Shown piece by piece: positions 16,877-28,530 of a DNA stretch of 64,000 nucleotides. This DNA comes from Pseudomonas sp. Fl4BN1. Lineage in GTDB: Bacteria; Pseudomonadota; Gammaproteobacteria; Pseudomonadales; Pseudomonadaceae. Position 1 is the stretch's first letter. The number at the start of each line of letters is the position of its first letter. Under the pieces are notes generated by a model. That model saw nothing but the letters and a program-made list of their open reading frames with translations, made no database searches and had not been told where the DNA came from. Both the position numbers and the translations under genes were made by a program. Location of the stretch: contig NZ_JAAARM010000009.1 of NCBI RefSeq assembly GCF_009908285.1, forward strand, positions 62,001 through 126,000, read 5' to 3'.

Positions 16877-17766
16877 GCCTGCTGGCGCAGTTCGTTTTTC
16901 AGCCACTGCGCCAATTGCCGAGCGCGCCCGTCTGCGGCGCGCTTGGGTAACCACAGCGCCAGTTGCCCCGGGGTGTCGGAAAAACCCCATGGGGCAACCA
17001 GCCTGCCTGCCAGCAAGTCCTCGGTCACCAGCGGCTCCGGGGCAATCGCCACCCCCAGCCCGGCGACGGCCGCCTCCAGCAAATAATACAAATGCTCGAA
17101 ACCCTGCCCGTACTTCAGCCCGTCGGCGTCGATGCCGTTGTGCCGCGCCCAACTGGGCCAGGCCTGGGGACGCGATGTAGTGTGCAGTAAAGGCTCCTGC
17201 GCCAGCACGCTGGCCGGCGCCTCGCGCAAGCCCGGGTAACCGGCGTAACGCGGGCTGAGCACCGGGCCGATGCGCTCGCCGGCCAGTTCATAGACCTGCA
17301 TGTCCGTCGGCCACGGCGGCTCGGCAAACACCAGCAGGGCATCCAGCCCTGGGCGTCGGGGGTCCAGATCTCCTTCACCGGCAGAAAGGTGCAGACGCAG
17401 GTCCGGCAAGTCGGCATTCAACCGCCCCAGACGGGGAATCAGCCAGCGCGCCAGCAGGCTGCCGGAACAGCCCAGTACGAAAGGCGCATCAGCGCTGCCC
17501 TGGGTCAATTCGGCGCAGACATCCCGCAGGCGCTCAAAGGCTTCGCTGCTGGCGTCCCGTAGGCGCCCCCCGGCATCTGTGAGTTTAAGGCCACGGCCTT
17601 CCTTGACGAAGAGACTCAGCCCAAGGTGCTCTTCGAGGACCTTCAATTGCCGGCTGACCGCGCCGTGGGTTACGTGCAATTGCTCGGCAGCCTGGCTGAC
17701 GCTGTTGAGCCTGGCAGTGGCTTCGAATGCCCGCAGGGCATTCAGGGGGGGCAGCTCGCGGCTCAT
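16873..17766 (-). CDS. trpI: LysR-type activator of trpBA
   Basis: A 297-aa LysR regulator that in Pseudomonas activates trpBA in response to indoleglycerol phosphate. The N-terminal helix-turn-helix (about residues 20-40, [22 protein letters not shown]) and a GcvA-like effector domain are clear. The divergent position next to trpB is the diagnostic context. Confidence 0.95.
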   Translation of the reverse strand: MSRELPPLNALRAFEATARLNSVSQAAEQLHVTHGAVSRQLKVLEEHLGLSLFVKEGRGLKLTDAGGRLRDASSEAFERLRDVCAELTQGSADAPFVLGCSGSLLARWLIPRLGRLNADLPDLRLHLSAGEGDLDPRRPGLDALLVFAEPPWPTDMQVYELAGERIGPVLSPRYAGYPGLREAPASVLAQEPLLHTTSRPQAWPSWARHNGIDADGLKYGQGFEHLYYLLEAAVAGLGVAIAPEPLVTEDLLAGRLVAPWGFSDTPGQLALWLPKRAADGRARQLAQWLKNELRQQA

Positions 17767-17825
17767 GGGATAGTTGAGTTTTCCTGACAGGTTGTGGCGA
17801 TCTTATCGGTTTTCAGCGCCGGGGG

Positions 17826-17846
17826 TGAGGGGTAGAGTGAGCCTCA
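17826..17846. promoter_or_regulatory. Candidate TrpI operator between trpI and trpB
   Basis: Dyad TGAGG-N11-CCTCA in the 146-bp trpI-trpB gap, with its right end about 67 bases before trpB. The size fits a LysR-type site and the place fits TrpI control, but I cannot define the promoter elements with confidence. Confidence 0.4.
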
Positions 17847-17876
17847 TTGTCTTTCTTCAAAGCTTTCTTTCCATGA

Positions 17877-19147
<1,271 letters not shown>

Positions 19148-19148
<1 letters not shown>

Positions 19149-19960
19149 TGAGCCGCCTGCAAACCCGCTTTGCCGAGCTGAAGCAACAGAACCGCGCCGC
19201 CCTGGTGACCTTCGTCACTGCCGGCGACCCGAACTACGACACCTCCCTGGCGATCCTCAAGGGCCTGCCCGGTGCCGGGGCCGACGTGATCGAACTGGGC
19301 ATGCCCTTTACCGACCCGATGGCCGACGGCCCGGCAATCCAGTTGGCCAACATTCGCGCCCTGGGGGCCAAGCAAAACCTGGCGAAAACCCTGCAGATGG
19401 TCCGCGAGTTCCGCGAAGGCAACAGCGACACGCCGCTGGTGCTGATGGGCTACTTCAACCCGATCCACCGTTACGGCGTGCCACGCTTTGTCGCCGACGC
19501 CAAGGCCGCCGGTGTCGATGGCCTGATCGTGGTGGACATGCCGCCGGAACATAACAGTGAGCTGTGCGACCCGGCCCAGGCCGCGGGCATCGATTTCATC
19601 CGCCTGACCACCCCGACCACCGACGACGCGCGCCTGCCGAAAGTGCTCGACGGCAGCTCGGGCTTTGTCTACTACGTCTCGGTGGCCGGGGTGACCGGTG
19701 CCGGCGCTGCCACCCTGGAGCATGTGGAAGAGGCCGTGGCCCGTCTGCGCCGCCATACCGACCTGCCCGTCAGCATCGGTTTCGGTATCCGCACTCCGGA
19801 ACAGGCAGCGGCCATCGCTCGCCTGGCAGACGGCGTGGTAGTGGGTTCGGCGCTGATCGACCACATCGCCAACGCCGAGTCTTCCGAGCAAGCGGTGGAC
19901 GGCGTCCTGAACCTGTGCGCGGCCCTGTCCGAAGGGGTGCGTAAGGCCCGTGTCAGCTGA
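19148..19960 (+). CDS. trpA: Tryptophan synthase alpha chain
   Basis: TIM-barrel subunit cleaving indole-3-glycerol phosphate to indole, channelled to TrpB. The 270-aa product has the catalytic Glu49 (VIELGMPF) and Asp60 (DPMADGP) and the FVTAGDPN loop. The ATG overlaps the trpB stop by one base. A strong intrinsic terminator follows. Confidence 0.98.
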
Positions 19961-20023
19961 AGGTAAAGTTCCTGATACAGAGGAATTAGCGCCTCTGGAT
20001 GCAGACTAATCTGGCAAGACCGA

Positions 20024-20056
20024 GGGTTTCAGAACCAATGTTCTGAAACCCTTTTT
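20024..20056 (+). terminator. Intrinsic terminator of trpBA
   Basis: A 12-bp stem (20024-20035 with 20040-20051) and CAAT loop, then TTTTT. It lies 64 bases after trpA. Confidence 0.88.
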
Positions 20057-20082
20057 GCTGTTTGTGCCGCGAGGAATACCTG

Positions 20083-20538
20083 ATGAAAATGCCCAAACGT
20101 CTGATTGCCAGTGCCGCAGTGCTGATGCTTAGCGCCAGCCCGTTGTTGCACGTCATGGCCGACGACCGTGGTGATTATGATCGTGGGGGTGATCGCGCAG
20201 GTCCACAACAAGGTCATTGGGACAACCGCGGCGGCGATCATCGCGGCCCGGAATACGACCGGCGTGGTGGCCCACCCCGGGATTTCGGTCCGGTGCGTCA
20301 GACTATTCGCGACAACCACGGCTACTTCGTGCGGGGCGCGCCTCCACCTCCCGGCGTTCACCTGATGCGCGGCCAACCGCTGCCTCGCGGCTACTACGGC
20401 GAACGCCTGGACAACCGCGCACTGTCGCGCCTGCCGGTGTATCCGGGTTATGAATGGCGACGCATGGGCGCTGACGTCTTCCTGATCGAAGTGGGCAGCG
20501 GCATCGTCTACGACATACTCGACGGCGTGCTCTACTGA
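20083..20538 (+). CDS. RcnB/CigR-like periplasmic protein
   Basis: A 151-aa exported protein: signal peptide to about residue 25, then a low-complexity region rich in Asp, Arg, Gly and Pro (about 25-75), then a C-terminal domain with RGQPLPRGYYGERLDN and YEWRRMGADVFLIE typical of RcnB family proteins. ATG 20083 has GAGGAA upstream. E. coli RcnB affects nickel/cobalt homeostasis; here the role is unknown. Confidence 0.85.
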   Translation: MKMPKRLIASAAVLMLSASPLLHVMADDRGDYDRGGDRAGPQQGHWDNRGGDHRGPEYDRRGGPPRDFGPVRQTIRDNHGYFVRGAPPPPGVHLMRGQPLPRGYYGERLDNRALSRLPVYPGYEWRRMGADVFLIEVGSGIVYDILDGVLY

Positions 20539-20597
20539 TCAGTTTTTGTACAAAGCCGACCCTGGCAGGGGCCGGCTTGCCGACGCACCGTCGCCCC

Positions 20598-20924
20598 TCA
20601 AAATCCCGTCAAATCCAACGGCCGCATCGCCCCCATCCAGATCGCATGATCAGTGTGATCCAGCAGGTCATCGCCTGTATCCGGATGTAGAAACACCACC
20701 AGCCCCTGGCGATTGAGCGCCAGCCATGGCACCACATCGGCAAACACTTGCGGCGTGAACGCCAGTTGGCAACTCCAGTCCGGATGCGGCCCCACCGGCC
20801 GCTCGTGGACCCGGCCCATTTTCACGGCAAACAGCTGCGCCGCCTGCTCGCACAAAGCTCGGGCCTGGTCGATGGTGCTGGCGTCAAAATACACGTGGGC
20901 GTGATAACCCTTGATCCGTTGCAT
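20598..20924 (-). CDS. DOPA 4,5-dioxygenase family protein
   Basis: A 108-aa ferredoxin-like-fold protein with the family's opening GYHAHVYFD and HPDTGDDLLDHTDHAIWMG near the C-terminus, where histidines could bind iron. Characterised members cleave catechols such as DOPA; the bacterial substrate is unknown. It is convergent with the RcnB-like gene across a REP-like hairpin near 20560-20585. Confidence 0.88.
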   Translation of the reverse strand: MQRIKGYHAHVYFDASTIDQARALCEQAAQLFAVKMGRVHERPVGPHPDWSCQLAFTPQVFADVVPWLALNRQGLVVFLHPDTGDDLLDHTDHAIWMGAMRPLDLTGF

Positions 20925-21236
20925 GCAAAACCTCGCGATAAAATCGAACCTTCCGGCTTGCCTCAGATGTCCCGCTCAGCCTGTGCAAAACAGGCCATCA
21001 CCTCATGAGGACGGCAGATCCGCTGTTCAAGCAAATGCGCCATGGTGCCATGAGTCGTCCAGTCAGTGCGTCCATGCTGACGCGCGCAGGTCATCAATCT
21101 CCCGGGCCTTGCTGAAGTTCAACCCGCCCAGGCCAGTGAGTGACCGGAATGGTTAGTCGTCCTTGCGCAGGCGTCGGTATCACTGAGGAGCCAGGGCAAC
21201 CACATGCAACCCTGTGACGCCTGCTCAAGGCGCCGA
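20925..21236. other. 312-bp gap, possible decayed short gene
   Basis: No intact gene is supported. On the minus strand, two overlapping frames read coherently if one frameshift near 21085 is allowed: a first segment from about 21123 containing FSKAREIDDLRA, then a second containing DWTTHGTMAHLLEQRI and ending at 20963. This may be a decayed or mis-sequenced small gene; I do not recognise a family. Confidence 0.3.
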
Positions 21237-22187
21237 TTACTGGGCGATGGATGGCAGCGACAGCCCCTTGAGGGATTGAGCGCTGTCGGCCTGCTCGCTC
21301 ATCAGCCAGTCAACGAAACGCTGGATCAACGGTCCCCGGCGTTTACGCTGGGGCAGCACCACGTAGTAGCCGTAGCTGGAGATCTGCGTTTCGGCGATCG
21401 GCCGGCATAGCAGGCCCTGATCCAGCAGGTTGTCCACCAAGTGGCGCCAGCCGATGGCCACGCCCTGGCCGCCGATAGCCGCCTGGATCAGCAAGGTGTA
21501 GTTATCGAAGCGCAATTGCCCCGGGGCCGGCGCGGTGGCAATGCCCAACTCACGGAACACCCCATTCCAGTCGAACCAATGGCTGCTGTTTTCGCCACGC
21601 AGGTGCAGCAGCGGCAACTCCAGCAAGGAGCGCACGGGCAGGGGCGCGATGCGCTCCTTGAGCAGCAGCGGGCTGCACACCGGAAACACTTCCTCTCCGA
21701 ACAGCCAGCGACTTTGCCCCTGCTTGAAACGCCCATCGCCAAACAGCACCGCCACGTCGATATCGCTGCGCAGCATGCTGTGGCTGCGTTCGCTGGTGAC
21801 CAGGCTGACGTCCACCTGCGGGTTGGCCTGATGAAAGCGGTGCAGGCGCGGCATCAACCAGTAGGCGGCAAAGGCGAAATCCGTGGCCACCTGCAACACC
21901 TCGTGCTGATGCTGTTGGCGAAGGGCACTCAAGCCGGCATCGATACTCTGCAAACCAGCCTGCACCTGCTCCAGCAGCAAGGCCCCGGACTCGGTCAGTT
22001 CGATGCCCCGGTAGATCCGGTCGAACAGGCGCACGTTCAATTGCTCCTCCAGCCGCTTGATCTGCTGGCTGATAGCCGGCTGTGTGGTGCCCAGCTCCAG
22101 CGCCGCGGCAGTGAAACTGCGTAAACGGGCCGCCGCTTCAAACACTCGGAACAGGTCCAGGGACAAATCGCCAAGGGCTTCATACAT
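21237..22187 (-). CDS. LysR regulator of choline-O-sulfate utilisation
   Basis: A 316-aa LysR-type activator. The N-terminus MYEALGDLSLDLFRVFEAA with the helix-turn-helix SFTAAALELGTTQPAISQQI is characteristic of the choline-sulfate regulators found beside betC. It is divergent from the sulfatase gene with about 114 bases between. The ATG at 22187 fits the family; an upstream GTG at 22196 adds three residues. It probably responds to choline sulfate or choline. Confidence 0.9.
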   Translation of the reverse strand: MYEALGDLSLDLFRVFEAAARLRSFTAAALELGTTQPAISQQIKRLEEQLNVRLFDRIYRGIELTESGALLLEQVQAGLQSIDAGLSALRQQHQHEVLQVATDFAFAAYWLMPRLHRFHQANPQVDVSLVTSERSHSMLRSDIDVAVLFGDGRFKQGQSRWLFGEEVFPVCSPLLLKERIAPLPVRSLLELPLLHLRGENSSHWFDWNGVFRELGIATAPAPGQLRFDNYTLLIQAAIGGQGVAIGWRHLVDNLLDQGLLCRPIAETQISSYGYYVVLPQRKRRGPLIQRFVDWLMSEQADSAQSLKGLSLPSIAQ

Positions 22188-22301
22188 AAGCTGCACTTAT
22201 CCTAGTCATTGCCTTGCATGGGCTTTACCGCAAAAGACAGGGAATCCATGCTCAATCGCAGCACTCTCGCATAACCATCGACTATGGAATGCCGCGAACC
22301 C

Positions 22302-23816
22302 ATGAAGCGCAAGAACATTCTTTTCATCATGGCCGACCAGATGGCCGCGCCCTTGCTGCCGTTCTACGGTTCATCGCCGATCCAGCTGCCACACCTCAGC
22401 CGCCTGGCTGCTAAAGGCGTGGTATTCGATGCCGCCTACTGCAACAGCCCGCTGTGCGCACCGTCGCGCTTCACCCTGGTGAGCGGTCAATTGCCGAGCA
22501 AGATCGGCGCCTATGACAACGCCGCCGACTTCCCTGCCGACGTGCCCACCTACGCCCACTACTTGCGACGTCTGGGCTATCGCACAGCGCTCTCGGGCAA
22601 GATGCACTTCTGTGGACCGGACCAGTTGCACGGCTACGAAGAACGCCTGACCAGCGACATCTACCCCGCCGACTACGGCTGGGCGGTGAATTGGGACCAG
22701 CCCGAGGTGCGCCCCAGCTGGTACCACAACATGTCCTCGGTGCTGCAGGCCGGGCCCTGCATACGCACCAACCAGCTGGATTTCGACGAAGAGGTGGTGT
22801 TCAAGGCCCAGCAGTATCTGTTCGACCATGTCCGCGAGGCTGGTGAGCAGCCATTCTGCCTCACCGTCTCGATGACCCATCCTCACGACCCGTACACCAT
22901 TCCCAAGGCGTTCTGGGACCTGTACCACGACGATGAAATTCCACTGCCGCAAACCCCTCCGCAAAGCCAGCTGGATCCACACTCCCAGCGCCTGCTCAAG
23001 GTCTACGACCTGTGGGACAAGCCCTTGCCTGTGGATAAGATCCGCGATGCGCGCCGCGCCTACTTCGGTGCCTGCAGCTACATCGACAGCAACGTCGGCA
23101 AGCTGCTGCAGACCCTGGAAGACACCGGATTGGCGGACGACACGCTGATCGTATTTTCCGGCGACCACGGCGACATGCTCGGCGAACACGGCCTCTGGTA
23201 CAAAATGCACTGGTTCGAAATGGCCGCACGGGTGCCGCTGCTGATTTGCGCACCAGGGCAATTCGCCGCCGGACGGGTCAGCGCCGCGGTGTCCACGGCC
23301 GACCTGTTGCCGACCCTGGTGGAGCTGGCCGGCGGCCAGGTGCAAGCCGATCTGCCCCTGGACGGCCGCTCGCTGATCCCACATCTGCAAGGGCGCGGCG
23401 GGCATGATGAAGTGTTCGGCGAATACATGGCCGAAGGCACCATCAGCCCGCTGATGATGATTCGCCGTGGCGCCTACAAGTTCATCTACAGCGAAGACGA
23501 CCCGTGCCTACTCTTCGATGTGCACAACGACCCGCAAGAACACAGCGACCTCAGCCAGTCAGCCGAACATCGGCCAGTATTCGCAGCCTTCCTTGCCGAA
23601 GCCCGGGCCAAGTGGGACATCCCGGCCATCCATCAACAGGTCCTGGCCAGCCAGCGCCGCCGCCGCCTGGTGGCCGAGGCGCTGAGCCGGGGCAAGCTCA
23701 AGAGCTGGGATCACCAACCACTGGTGGACGCCAGTGCGCAATACATGCGCAACCACATCGACCTCGATGACCTGGAGCGCAAGGCTCGTTATCCACAACC
23801 CTGCCAAAACCAATAA
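22302..23816 (+). CDS. betC: Choline-sulfatase
   Basis: Hydrolyses choline-O-sulfate to choline and sulfate, feeding glycine betaine synthesis and sulfur supply. The 504-aa cytoplasmic protein has the sulfatase signature CAPSR with the formylglycine Cys at residue 52, the metal site ILFIMADQM near the N-terminus and GDHGDMLGEHGLWYK near 290. ATG 22302 gives exactly the family length. Two perfect DnaA boxes lie in the coding region. It is followed after 15 bases by the binding-protein gene. Confidence 0.97.
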   Translation: MKRKNILFIMADQMAAPLLPFYGSSPIQLPHLSRLAAKGVVFDAAYCNSPLCAPSRFTLVSGQLPSKIGAYDNAADFPADVPTYAHYLRRLGYRTALSGKMHFCGPDQLHGYEERLTSDIYPADYGWAVNWDQPEVRPSWYHNMSSVLQAGPCIRTNQLDFDEEVVFKAQQYLFDHVREAGEQPFCLTVSMTHPHDPYTIPKAFWDLYHDDEIPLPQTPPQSQLDPHSQRLLKVYDLWDKPLPVDKIRDARRAYFGACSYIDSNVGKLLQTLEDTGLADDTLIVFSGDHGDMLGEHGLWYKMHWFEMAARVPLLICAPGQFAAGRVSAAVSTADLLPTLVELAGGQVQADLPLDGRSLIPHLQGRGGHDEVFGEYMAEGTISPLMMIRRGAYKFIYSEDDPCLLFDVHNDPQEHSDLSQSAEHRPVFAAFLAEARAKWDIPAIHQQVLASQRRRRLVAEALSRGKLKSWDHQPLVDASAQYMRNHIDLDDLERKARYPQPCQNQ

Positions 23817-23831
23817 TGTGAGGGGAAGAGC

Positions 23832-24749
23832 ATGCAAAGGTTATCCACAGCACTGGCGGTCGGGCTCCTGGCCCTGGGCAGCACATCTGCCAGGGCCGAC
23901 TCATGCGAAACGGTGAAAATGGCCGATCCGGGCTGGAGCGACATTGCCGCCACCAACGCCATCACCGGCTTGCTGTTGGACGGCATGGGCTACAAGACAA
24001 AGGTCGACACCCTGGCCGTACCCATCATCTATGGCGGTCTCAAGGACGGCCAGGTAGACATATTCCTGGGAAACTGGATGCCGGCGCAGCAGGGCTTCTA
24101 CGACAAGTTCGTGGCCAACGGCGAAGTCATCCAACTGGCGAAGAACCTGGAGGGCACCGAGTTCACCCTGGCGGTCCCGGACTACGTCTGGGACGCGGGC
24201 GTGCATGACTTTGCCGACCTGAACAAGTTCGCCGACCAGTTTGACAAGAAAATCTATGGCATCGGCTCCGGCGCCCCGGCCAACCTGTCGCTGCAGGAAA
24301 TCATCAAGAACAACCAATTCAACCTCGGCCAGTGGAAGCTGATCGAGTCCAGCGAACAGGCAATGCTTGCCGAAGTGTCCCGGGCCACCCGGAAACAGCG
24401 CTTCGTGACCTTCCTCGGCTGGACCCCACACCCGATGAACGTGCAACTGAAAATGCATTACCTCAGCGGCGGCGATAAGTACTTTGGCACCAGCGGCAGC
24501 GTCTATACCCTGACCCGCAAGGGTTATGCACAGGCCTGCCCGAATGTCGCCAAGCTGCTGGGCAACCTGCGCTTCACCCAGGACATGGAGAACAGCATCA
24601 TGGCCGAGGTAGCGAACAACAAGCTGAGCAATACCGAAGCGGCCAAGGCCTGGATCAAGGCCAACCCGGCGGTGCTGGAGCAATGGCTGGAAGGGGTCCG
24701 GACCCTCGACGACAAGGATGCCCTGACGGCGGTCAAGGCCAGGTTGTAG
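23832..24749 (+). CDS. choX: Choline/choline-sulfate ABC transporter substrate-binding protein (ChoX-like)
   Basis: Periplasmic binding protein of the ProX/ChoX type, 305 aa, signal peptide to about residue 22 (ending ARA). GWSDIAATNAI, IFLGNWMP and LGWTPHPMN contribute aromatic residues that box quaternary ammonium groups in this family. No permease or ATPase genes follow, so it must share an ABC transporter encoded elsewhere. The 15-base spacing after betC indicates an operon. I recall the equivalent P. putida gene being called betE. Confidence 0.93.
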   Translation: MQRLSTALAVGLLALGSTSARADSCETVKMADPGWSDIAATNAITGLLLDGMGYKTKVDTLAVPIIYGGLKDGQVDIFLGNWMPAQQGFYDKFVANGEVIQLAKNLEGTEFTLAVPDYVWDAGVHDFADLNKFADQFDKKIYGIGSGAPANLSLQEIIKNNQFNLGQWKLIESSEQAMLAEVSRATRKQRFVTFLGWTPHPMNVQLKMHYLSGGDKYFGTSGSVYTLTRKGYAQACPNVAKLLGNLRFTQDMENSIMAEVANNKLSNTEAAKAWIKANPAVLEQWLEGVRTLDDKDALTAVKARL

Positions 24750-24759
24750 ATCGAGACGC

Positions 24760-24810
24760 GCCGTTCGCCTTGGCCATTCGCTGGCAAGCCAGCTCATACG
24801 GGCGAACGGC
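24760..24810. repeat. REP-like nested palindrome
   Basis: Outer 10-bp arms (24760-24769 with 24801-24810) enclose a 14-bp palindrome GCTGGCAAGCCAGC. It lies between the binding-protein and SulP genes and could attenuate transcription between them. Confidence 0.65.
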
Positions 24811-24882
24811 TCTCAAGACTTGCACCCCATCCGCTGACGCTCCACCCTGACACTTCGTCCCGTCCCCACCCCGCGAGGAACC

Positions 24883-26451
24883 ATGGCCTGGCCCAACCGC
24901 CATTCACTCCTGCCTTTCCTGAGCTGGCTGCCACAGCAGACCCGCACCAGTGTCGGCCGCGATCTGCTGGTGGGCCTGAGCGGCGCGATCCTCGCCCTGC
25001 CGCAATCCATCGCCTACGCCTTGATCGCCGGCCTGCCTGCGGAATACGGGCTGTACGCGGCCATTGTTCCGGTGCTGATCGCCTGCCTCTGGGGCTCGTC
25101 CTGGCACTTGATCTGTGGCCCCACGGCGGCGATTTCCATTGTGCTCTACGCCAGTGTCAGCCCCCTGGCGGTGCCGGCGTCCGAGGACTACATCACCCTG
25201 ATCCTGCTGCTGACCCTGTTGGCCGGGGTCTTCCAGTGGCTGCTGGGGATGCTGCGTTTCGGGGCCCTGGTGAACTTCGTCTCGCACTCGGTGGTGCTGG
25301 GCTTCACCCTCGGTGCGGCGGTGGTGATCGCCCTGGGCCAGATGCCCAACCTGATGGGCCTGGACCTGCCGAACCAGGCCACTGCCCTCAATAGCCTGAC
25401 CTTGCTGCTGGAACACCTGGACGCCGTGGACCCGCCTTCGCTGCTGCTGGGGCTTGGCACCCTGGTGGTCGGGCTCACCTTGAAGCTGCTGGCGCCACGC
25501 TGGCCGAGCCTGTTGCTCAGCCTGCTGCTCAGCGGGCTGGTGGTATGGCTGCTGCCGGGGATGTTTGGCCAGGTCCGACTGGTCAGTGCCTTCGTCGGCC
25601 AACTGCCACCGTTGAGCCCGCTGCCACTGGATCTGGAACTGATCCTGCGCCTACTGCCCAGCGCCGTGGCAGTGGGCATGCTCGGGCTGGTGACCAGCTT
25701 GTCAATTGCCCGCTCGCTGGCGGCCCGCTCGGAACAACTGCTGGACGCCAATCAGGAAGTCCGCGCCCAGGGACTGTCGAACATCGTCGGCGCGTTCTTC
25801 TCCGGCTACTTGTCCTCGGGCTCATTCACCCGCTCCGGACTGAGTTACGAAGCCGGTGCACGCTCGCCCCTGGCCGGGGTGTTCTCGGCACTCTGGGTGG
25901 CACTGTTCGCGGTGACCGGCGCCGGGTTGATCGCCCACATCCCGATCCCCGCCATGGCCGGGAGCATCCTGCTGATCTGTTGGGGGCTGGTGGATCACCG
26001 GGGGATTCGCGCCTTGTTCCGGGTCAGTCGCGCCGAGTTCGTGGTGATGAGCCTGACCTGCATCGCCACCTTGCTCCTGGAACTGCAGACGGCGATCTAT
26101 GCCGGAGTCCTGGCATCGCTGTTCTTCTACCTCAAGCGCACCTCGCAACCCCGGGTGCAGCAATCCAGTGAAGGGGATGAAGACATCCTGCGGGTCGGCG
26201 GCTCGATCTTCTTCGGCGCCAGCCACTACCTGCAGGTGCGCATGCAACGCTGCCATGCGCCGAGGCTGGTGATCGACGCGCGGCAGATCAACTTCATCGA
26301 TTACTCAGGCGTGGAAATGCTGCACCAGGAGGCACGCCGGCTGAAGCGCCAGGGCCGCAGCCTGACACTGCGCCGGGCACGGCAGACGGTGAAAGAGGAA
26401 TTGATCAAGCTGGAAGGACCGCAGCGGTGTCCGATCCACTTCGAGGACTGA
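24883..26451 (+). CDS. SulP-family inorganic anion transporter
   Basis: A 522-aa inner-membrane protein with 10 or more hydrophobic segments and a C-terminal STAS domain (about 430-522). The early SulP signature FLSWLPQQTRTSVGRDLLVG is clear. ATG 24883 has GAGGAA 5 bases upstream. Placed behind betC-choX, it is a good candidate to carry sulfate or choline sulfate; the cluster betR-betC-betE-betF as I recall it from P. putida has a SulP permease at this place. SulP proteins can also carry bicarbonate, so the substrate is not settled. Confidence 0.9.
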   Translation: MAWPNRHSLLPFLSWLPQQTRTSVGRDLLVGLSGAILALPQSIAYALIAGLPAEYGLYAAIVPVLIACLWGSSWHLICGPTAAISIVLYASVSPLAVPASEDYITLILLLTLLAGVFQWLLGMLRFGALVNFVSHSVVLGFTLGAAVVIALGQMPNLMGLDLPNQATALNSLTLLLEHLDAVDPPSLLLGLGTLVVGLTLKLLAPRWPSLLLSLLLSGLVVWLLPGMFGQVRLVSAFVGQLPPLSPLPLDLELILRLLPSAVAVGMLGLVTSLSIARSLAARSEQLLDANQEVRAQGLSNIVGAFFSGYLSSGSFTRSGLSYEAGARSPLAGVFSALWVALFAVTGAGLIAHIPIPAMAGSILLICWGLVDHRGIRALFRVSRAEFVVMSLTCIATLLLELQTAIYAGVLASLFFYLKRTSQPRVQQSSEGDEDILRVGGSIFFGASHYLQVRMQRCHAPRLVIDARQINFIDYSGVEMLHQEARRLKRQGRSLTLRRARQTVKEELIKLEGPQRCPIHFED

Positions 26452-26555
26452 AACATGGTCCGTAGCTGCCGACTGGCCAGCGCATGGCCCCGGAGAATCG
26501 GCACCTGCCGCAAGACCGTCGGCGCTGGCAACCCAGCACCTACACAGTGCCGCGG

Positions 26556-27377
26556 TTACAGAGCCAATTGGCGGCGCAGTTCGGCCAGCACCGGGGCGCT
26601 GTCCGGACGCACACCGCGCCACAGGTAGAAGGCTTCCGCGGCCTGCTCGGCCAGCATGCCCAGGCCGTCCAGCGCCAGTGCGGCGCCATGTTCGCTGGCC
26701 CAGCGGCAGAATGGCGTCGGCTCCTTGCCGTACATCATGTCGTAGCACACCGTGTGGCCCGGTTCGATCAGGCTGCTGGCTATTGACGGCAGCTCGCCCG
26801 ACAGGCTGGCGGAGGTGGCGTTGATGATCAGGTCCACCGACTCTTGCAGCCAATTGAAACCGCTGGCCGCCACAGGCCCCAGGTCGGCGAACAGCTCCGC
26901 CAGCAATTCGGCCTTCTCTACGGTGCGGTTGGCAATCACCACCGACGCCGGTTGCTCCGCCAACAAAGGCTCGAGGGCACCGCGCACCGCACCACCGGCA
27001 CCCAGCAGCAGAATCCGCTTGCCCTTGAGGCTGACCCCGGCGTTCACCGTCAGGTCACGCACCAATCCGGCGCCATCGGTGTTGTCCCCCAGCAGGCTGC
27101 CATCGGCCTGCTTGTGCAAGGTGTTCACCGCACCGGCCCGCTGGGCGCGCTCGGTCAGGCGGTCGCACAAGCGATAGGCATCTTCCTTGAACGGTACCGT
27201 GACATTGGCCCCGCAGCCGCGGGCAAAGAAGCTGCGGGCGGCGCCGGCGAAATCATCCAGGGGCGCCAGCAGGGTGTTGTATTCCAGGCGCTGGCCGGTC
27301 TGTTCAGCGAACAACCGATGGATCAGCGGCGACTTGCTGTGGCCGATCGGATTACCAAAAACGACGTACTGATCCAT
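26556..27377 (-). CDS. aroE: Shikimate dehydrogenase
   Basis: NADPH-dependent reduction of 3-dehydroshikimate in aromatic amino-acid synthesis. The 273-aa protein has the shikimate site [10 protein letters not shown] at the N-terminus, the catalytic Lys in [11 protein letters not shown] (about 65) and the nucleotide-binding GAGGAVRG. It lies 68 bases after hemF on the same strand and is probably co-transcribed with it. Confidence 0.97.
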   Translation of the reverse strand: MDQYVVFGNPIGHSKSPLIHRLFAEQTGQRLEYNTLLAPLDDFAGAARSFFARGCGANVTVPFKEDAYRLCDRLTERAQRAGAVNTLHKQADGSLLGDNTDGAGLVRDLTVNAGVSLKGKRILLLGAGGAVRGALEPLLAEQPASVVIANRTVEKAELLAELFADLGPVAASGFNWLQESVDLIINATSASLSGELPSIASSLIEPGHTVCYDMMYGKEPTPFCRWASEHGAALALDGLGMLAEQAAEAFYLWRGVRPDSAPVLAELRRQLAL

Positions 27378-27445
27378 CTCTCAACCCTTTGTCCAACGGC
27401 AACCTGCAGGCACTGGCTGGCCAGCGCCTACGGCAGGCGCGGTAT

Positions 27446-28387
<942 letters not shown>

Positions 28388-28530
28388 CTACGCGGCGCTA
28401 GGGATGAAACGCAGGCCGGCGCAAATGGGCGCGTAGCATAACACCGCGCCGGGGCCTGCCGCAGTTGACGAAGGTCAAGCGGAGGAGTCCGATAGAGCAC
28501 TTTCACGCGACGACCGAGGAGAGAGTGCAG

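Noticed and set aside
27402..27430. REP-like GCACTGGCTGGCCAGCGCC near the hemF-aroE gap
   Set aside because: Only partly matches the REP core and has no paired element; left out of the repeat list.
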